Below, piece by piece: positions 6,913 through 10,279 of a stretch of DNA of 10,279 nt. The stretch's first letter is position 1; the number at the start of each line of letters is the position of its first letter. The position numbers and the translations under genes are program-made. Source of the DNA: an uncultured Oscillospiraceae bacterium (GTDB lineage: Bacteria; Bacillota; Clostridia; Oscillospirales; Acutalibacteraceae); assembly GCA_900556765.1 (NCBI GenBank), contig USQH01000043.1, positions 1 through 10,279 of the forward strand, in the 5' to 3' direction. The notes under the pieces are model-generated. The model was not told where the DNA came from. It made no database searches and saw only the letters and a program-made list of their open reading frames with translations.

Positions 6913-6952
6913 GCCGTTGATATTGACAAACGGCGGTATAATTTGATAAAAT
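6913..6952 (+). promoter_or_regulatory. candidate promoter of the yicC-remA-gmk operon with embedded inverted repeat
   Basis: TTGACA at 6923-6928 is a perfect -35, and TAAAAT at 6947-6952 (5 of 6 matches) lies 18 bp downstream. A perfect TATAAT at 6937-6942 is also present but only 8 bp from that -35, so it would need another -35 and none is good. The -35 is enclosed by an inverted repeat, GCCGTT at 6913-6918 and AACGGC at 6929-6934, which could be an operator. The leader to yicC would be about 80 nt. The rest of the 192-bp gap between tRNA and yicC shows no gene I can support. Confidence 0.55.
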
Positions 6953-7037
6953 TAAATGATTACGGTAATCTGAAATACGTCAAAATCATGAGCAGCAGTT
7001 TTGTGCACAGTATGTTAGAAAGTGAGCGGTGTTGAAT

Positions 7038-7916
7038 ATGGTTAGCAGCATGACCGGCTACGGCAGAGCGGAAACCGTCCGCGATGATATTTCCGTTACA
7101 GTCGAGCTTCGTTCGGTAAATCACAGATACTTTGAGTTTTCATCTCGCGTTCCGCGCGGCTTCAACTTTTTAGAGGACAAGCTGAAAAGCTTTTGCCAGC
7201 AGCGCATTTCAAGAGGTAAAGTCGATCTCTTCCTGACGGTCAATATGACGGAAGGTGACGATGTTGAGATTGAGATAAATCATGCACTCGCGTCAGGTTA
7301 TGTTAACGCCGTCGGCGAACTTTCGGAAAGATACGGCTTGAAAAACGACTTGAGCGCAGTGACTCTTTCGCGCTTTCCGGAACTGTTCACTGTGAAGAAA
7401 AAAGCGCTTGACGAGGACTATGTCTGGTCGGTGGTGGAGGAAACTGTCGCGGCGGCAGTTGACGGCTTCGCTAAAATGCGCGCTGTCGAAGGCAAAAAAC
7501 TGTATGATGACGTTGCCGGTCGCGTCGAATTTATACTTGAAAAGGTCGCTTTTGTTGAGCAGCGCTCGCCGCAGACGGTCGCCGCCTATCGCGAAAAGCT
7601 TGAAAATCGCATAAAGGAACTGCTCGGCGACGCATCCGTTGACGAGGCGCGTCTGCTGACCGAGACGGCGATATTTGCGGACAAGATTGCCGTCGCCGAG
7701 GAAACGGTGCGACTTCGCAGTCATATTAAGCAGTTGACCGATCTGATGAATTCAAACGATGCGGTCGGCAGAAAGCTTGACTTTATCGTTCAGGAAATGA
7801 ACAGGGAGGCTAACACGATCGGTTCAAAGGCGCAGGACATCGAGATAGCGCACACTGTCGTGGATATCAAGGCGGAAATAGAAAAAATACGCGAACAGAT
7901 ACAGAATATTGAGTAA
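7038..7916 (+). CDS. yicC: YicC/YloC-family endoribonuclease
   Basis: Member of the YicC (YloC in Bacillus) family, cytoplasmic endoribonucleases implicated in RNA turnover. The 292-aa product matches the family end to end: N-terminal SMTGYGRAE, VELRSVNHRYFEFSSRVPR, the ISRGKVDLFL segment, and the conserved C-terminal half with GRKLDFIVQEMNREANTIGSKAQD ending in IREQIQNIE. These N- and C-terminal blocks are the family's hallmark and both are intact. Start choice is uncertain: GTG 7029, TTG 7032, ATG 7038 and ATG 7050 are all in frame. I use 7038 because family members start a few residues before SMTG, but the ribosome site (GTGAGCGG near 7022-7029) is weak. remA begins 33 bp downstream and gmk follows, the standard Firmicute order, so it is probably the first gene of this operon. 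Confidence 0.94.
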   Translation: MVSSMTGYGRAETVRDDISVTVELRSVNHRYFEFSSRVPRGFNFLEDKLKSFCQQRISRGKVDLFLTVNMTEGDDVEIEINHALASGYVNAVGELSERYGLKNDLSAVTLSRFPELFTVKKKALDEDYVWSVVEETVAAAVDGFAKMRAVEGKKLYDDVAGRVEFILEKVAFVEQRSPQTVAAYREKLENRIKELLGDASVDEARLLTETAIFADKIAVAEETVRLRSHIKQLTDLMNSNDAVGRKLDFIVQEMNREANTIGSKAQDIEIAHTVVDIKAEIEKIREQIQNIE

Positions 7917-7949
7917 TGAGTATACTATATTAAGCAAAGGTGAGACATT

Positions 7950-8225
7950 TTGAAGCTGGTCAACATCGGATTCGGCAATATGGTCGCTGAGAATCGCATC
8001 GTGGCTATCGTGTCGCCGGAGTCTGCTCCCATAAAGCGAATAGTGCAGGAGGCAAAGGAACGCGGCGTTCTTATCGACGCGACGCACGGGCGTCGCACAC
8101 GAGCGGTCATAGTGACCGATAGTGATCATATCATCCTGACCTATTTGCAGTGCGAGACTGTGACAAACCGTATCAGCGAAGCGGAAGATGTCACCTATGA
8201 TGAAGGGGTAGATGAGGATGAGTAA
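7950..8225 (+). CDS. remA: RemA-like DNA-binding regulator (DUF370)
   Basis: Small regulator of the RemA/DUF370 family. In Bacillus subtilis RemA activates biofilm-matrix operons and osmoprotection genes by binding repeated DNA sites. The 91-aa product carries the near-invariant family blocks NIGFGNMVAENRIVAIVSPESAPIKR (residues 4-29) and LIDATHGRRTRAVIVTDSDHIIL (about 41-63), the latter basic and likely to contact DNA. It ends in an acidic tail (EDVTYDEGVDEDE). The start is TTG at 7950, set by AAAGGTGAG at 7936-7944; no in-frame ATG precedes the conserved N-terminus. Its end overlaps gmk, implying coupled translation. A TATACT at 7921-7926 could support an internal promoter but has only a poor -35. 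Whether it controls matrix genes in this organism is not shown. Confidence 0.95.
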   Translation: MKLVNIGFGNMVAENRIVAIVSPESAPIKRIVQEAKERGVLIDATHGRRTRAVIVTDSDHIILTYLQCETVTNRISEAEDVTYDEGVDEDE

Positions 8226-8784
8226 AGGCTTTGCACTTATCGTTTCCGGTCCGTCCGGCAGCGGAAAGGATACTATACTGAGGACGTTGTTTGAGCAGCA
8301 TCCGGAGATCAGGTTTTCCATTTCCACGGTCACGCGTCCGAGACGCGGCGATCCGAAGGAGGATGAAAAATACACTTTCGTTTCGCGCGACCGGTTTGAG
8401 AAAATGATAGAAAACGGCGAACTGCTTGAGTATAACGAATATTTGGAGAATTATTACGGCACTCCGAAAAAGCCCATCGATGACGCTATCAAAAACGGCG
8501 ATGTTATTATATTGGAGATCGATGTGAACGGTGCCGCAAATGTCAGAAAGAATATGCCGCAGATTAAAAGCGTGTTTATCATGCCGCCGTCTATGGAGGT
8601 GCTGGAGGATCGTCTGTCAGGCAGAGGAACCGAAGCCGCGGATACGGTCAAAAAGCGTCTCGATCAGGCTAAGGCAGAGATTGCACGCCGCGATGAGTAC
8701 GATTATATCGTCGTCAACGATGTTCTTGAAACGGCAGTCGACGAGTTGTATAATATTATCAGTAACCAAATCAAAAATTCATGA
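8218..8784 (+). CDS. gmk: guanylate kinase
   Basis: Phosphorylates GMP to GDP with ATP, essential for guanine nucleotide supply and linked to (p)ppGpp metabolism. The 188-aa product has the P-loop GPSGSGKDT at 11-19. The GMP-binding block runs VTRPRRGDPKEDEKYTFV, then ENGELLEYNEYLENYYGTPKKPID, the core strand VIILEIDVNGAANVR, the lid-like RLSGRGTEAADTVKKRL, and YDYIVVND. Compared with the usual TTRxPRxGE, the loop is one residue shorter, and a Gly normally before NYYGT is Glu here. ATG 8218 is preferred because AAGGGG at 8203-8208 is 9 nt away, whereas ATG 8212 would leave only 3 nt. It overlaps remA by 8 bp (14 bp from the alternative start), and rpoZ follows after 12 bp. The context is the classic gmk-rpoZ pair, so the assignment holds despite loop differences. 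Confidence 0.93.
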   Translation: MSKGFALIVSGPSGSGKDTILRTLFEQHPEIRFSISTVTRPRRGDPKEDEKYTFVSRDRFEKMIENGELLEYNEYLENYYGTPKKPIDDAIKNGDVIILEIDVNGAANVRKNMPQIKSVFIMPPSMEVLEDRLSGRGTEAADTVKKRLDQAKAEIARRDEYDYIVVNDVLETAVDELYNIISNQIKNS

Positions 8785-8796
8785 GGTGTATTACAA

Positions 8797-8982
8797 ATGT
8801 TAAATCCCGCAATCGGTAAACTTATCAACAATTACGAAAATCGCTATCAGCTCGTTCACGACGTAGCCGACAAGGCTCGTCATATTTCCGAAAAGGCGGA
8901 GCAGGAGCATGACATACTGGTTGAAAAGCCGGTAAGCCTTGCTATTGATGAACTCGCTGAAGAAAAGGGACTCAACGACTGA
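8797..8982 (+). CDS. rpoZ: RNA polymerase omega subunit
   Basis: Omega is the small subunit that clamps the beta-prime C-terminus and helps assemble RNA polymerase. This 61-aa protein is slightly short for the family but has the core: NRYQLVHDVADKARHISEKA near 16-35, corresponding to the usual RYxLVxxxAKRAR block, and EKPVSLAIDELAEEKG near 43-58, the conserved KPVxxAxxEIxxGK block. GAGGTG at 8783-8788 is 8 nt before the ATG and overlaps the gmk stop codon. It lies immediately after gmk and before priA, the conserved order in Firmicutes, which raises confidence for so short a protein. The region to priA (71 bp) has no visible terminator, so priA is probably in the same transcript. Confidence 0.9.
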   Translation: MLNPAIGKLINNYENRYQLVHDVADKARHISEKAEQEHDILVEKPVSLAIDELAEEKGLND

Positions 8983-9053
8983 TTTTTATCGGCAGGGAAA
9001 TCCAAGAAAAGGTAAATTAAACAGATATATAACGCAGACGGAGGTGGCTTGTC

Positions 9054-10279
9054 ATGAGGAGTGCTGTGGTCGCACATATCGTTATCGACCATACGGCATA
9101 TCATTTTGACAAGCCGTACGACTATCTTGTACCATATGATATGGTCGAGTCGGCTCAGCCCGGTTGCCGTGTTCTTGTTCCTTTCGGACACGGCAACCGC
9201 AAGCGCCAGGGAATGATAATGTCGGTCGGCGAGACTACCGAGTTTGAAAAGCTGAAGCCGATCAACTCGGTTATTGATTCATCGCCGTTGCTTTCCGAAG
9301 AGATGCTGCGCCTTGCCCAATGGTTAAAGGAGCGCACATTTTCCACCTACTTTGACATCATACATCTAATGATTCCCGCCGGGATCGGTATGCAGCTTGT
9401 CAGCGGCTATCGGCTCGGTAAGGTGGACGAGCAGTGCGAGCAGTCTTTAAGCGACGACGAGCAACAGGTGATAAAGTGCCTTCGTCAGTCGGGCGCGCAG
9501 GTTGAACGTGAGCGCCTGCTCGATATTTTGGGACTGTCGCATGACAGTGATTTACTTGACAAAATGGCGGCAAAGGGGCTTATCAGCCGCTTTGATGATG
9601 CCGTCCGCAGAATGGGCGATGCCACACTTAAAATGGCTCGGCTGAGTGACGGCTATGACGATAGTGAAAAGCTGACTAAGAAACAGTCCGACGTTGTCGA
9701 ATTACTTAAAATGTCCGGCGCTGCTTCGGTCAAGGAACTGTGCTATTTTACGGGAATCACGACTGCCGTAGTTACGGCGTTGCATAAAAAAGGCGTGGTT
9801 GAGCTGTTCGATGAGGAGGTATATCGCTCGGTGCTGGACACCGACCGCCCTGAGGACAGACGCGAGATAGTTCTTACCGACGAGCAGCAGACGGCGTTTG
9901 AACGGCTTATGGAAATATACCGCTCGCAAAAGGGCGGTGCGGCACTGCTGTACGGCGTTACAGGCAGCGGAAAAACACAGGTATTCCTCCGCCTTGTTGA
10001 CGAGGTTACCACCTCCGGAAAGCAGGCGATCGTGATGGTGCCTGAGATATCTCTTACGCCGCAGACTCTTTCGCTTTTTCACAACCGCTATGGCGGTAAG
10101 GTCGCCGTTTTCCATTCAGCAATGTCGATGGGGCAGCGGATGGACGAGTGGAAACGGGTAAAGAGGGGAGAAGCGGTCGTTGCGATCGGTACACGATCGG
10201 CTGTATTTGCTCCGTTTGACAATCTCGGCTTGGTAATAATCGACGAGGAGCAGGAGCATACATACAAATCGGAGTCATC
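9054..10279 (+). CDS. priA: PriA primosomal helicase, 3' part cut by window edge
   Basis: Replication-restart helicase PriA, which recognises stalled forks and reloads the replicative helicase. The frame is open from ATG 9054 to the window end, giving 408 complete codons of a protein that is usually 730-800 aa. GGAGGTGG at 9040-9047 gives a strong ribosome site 6 nt upstream. The N-terminal 3'-DNA-binding domain (about 1-105) includes DKPYDYLVP and PGCRVLVPFG. A middle, winged-helix-like stretch runs to about 270, then the helicase domain starts with LTDEQQTAFE. Walker A GVTGSGKT is at 301-308, VPEISLTPQT follows, and Walker B IDEEQEHTYKSE is at about 396-407. The box reads DEEQ where Proteobacteria have DEEH. 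The zinc-binding region and later helicase motifs lie beyond the window. No frameshift is seen, so the truncation is only due to the window. Confidence 0.95.
   Translation, partial: MRSAVVAHIVIDHTAYHFDKPYDYLVPYDMVESAQPGCRVLVPFGHGNRKRQGMIMSVGETTEFEKLKPINSVIDSSPLLSEEMLRLAQWLKERTFSTYFDIIHLMIPAGIGMQLVSGYRLGKVDEQCEQSLSDDEQQVIKCLRQSGAQVERERLLDILGLSHDSDLLDKMAAKGLISRFDDAVRRMGDATLKMARLSDGYDDSEKLTKKQSDVVELLKMSGAASVKELCYFTGITTAVVTALHKKGVVELFDEEVYRSVLDTDRPEDRREIVLTDEQQTAFERLMEIYRSQKGGAALLYGVTGSGKTQVFLRLVDEVTTSGKQAIVMVPEISLTPQTLSLFHNRYGGKVAVFHSAMSMGQRMDEWKRVKRGEAVVAIGTRSAVFAPFDNLGLVIIDEEQEHTYKSES

Noticed and set aside
6820..7035. 71-codon + strand frame between tRNA and yicC
   Set aside because: It begins inside the tRNA T-arm and runs through the palindromic terminator and promoter; no ribosome site.
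7898..7926. Possible internal promoter GATACA-17-TATACT before remA
   Set aside because: Only 3 of 6 matches at -35 and no extended -10; remA is adequately explained by read-through from yicC.
8983..9053. Gap between rpoZ and priA examined for a terminator or promoter
   Set aside because: No stable inverted repeat and no paired -35/-10 hexamers; only the priA ribosome site at 9040-9047 is evident.

Overview
The window looks like a chromosomal housekeeping segment from a Clostridia-type Firmicute, plausibly an Oscillospiraceae/Ruminococcaceae-like gut lineage. The evidence is the gene families and their order: cdaA-cdaR, recD2, comFC, an MreB homologue, yicC-remA-gmk-rpoZ-priA. RemA (DUF370) and CdaA/CdaR point to Firmicutes, base composition is intermediate by eye, and there are strong Shine-Dalgarno sites and some TTG/GTG starts. 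The lineage is inferred, not tested. Every gene is on the + strand, coding density is high, and I see no mobile element, CRISPR array, phage gene or rearranged gene.

Layout. (1) Positions 1-2180: a c-di-AMP module, with diadenylate cyclase CdaA overlapping its membrane-anchored YbbR-domain regulator CdaR. A GC-rich hairpin follows cdaR. The usual third partner, glmM, is absent here. (2) Positions 2290-5532: a small unrecognised one-TM protein, then RecD2 helicase and ComFC, which overlap by 14 bp and probably form one transcript. (3) Positions 5529-6720: a divergent MreB/Mbl-family actin with its own perfect-consensus sigma-A promoter, whose -35 box contains the comFC stop codon. It is closed by an intrinsic terminator. 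(4) Positions 6721-6887: a free-standing tRNA-Thr(CGU) gene with an extended -10 promoter packed against the mreB terminator and a 34-bp perfect palindromic terminator abutting its CCA. (5) Positions 7038 to the window end: yicC, remA, gmk, rpoZ and priA in tight order, with priA running off the edge at 10279.

How the genes work together. The first module makes and controls c-di-AMP, which governs potassium/osmolyte balance and cell-wall integrity. RecD2, ComFC and PriA serve DNA repair, uptake-related functions and replication restart. The MreB-like filament protein serves cell shape. YicC (an endoribonuclease family), RemA (DNA-binding regulator of matrix/osmoprotection genes in Bacillus), Gmk (GMP to GDP) and RpoZ (omega subunit) form a conserved Firmicute neighbourhood linking RNA turnover, nucleotide supply and transcription.

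I did not find a previously undescribed system. The least explained items are the 107-aa membrane protein after cdaR, the divergent active-site motifs of the MreB homologue, altered GMP-loop spacing in Gmk, and the compact regulatory signals around the tRNA and yicC.
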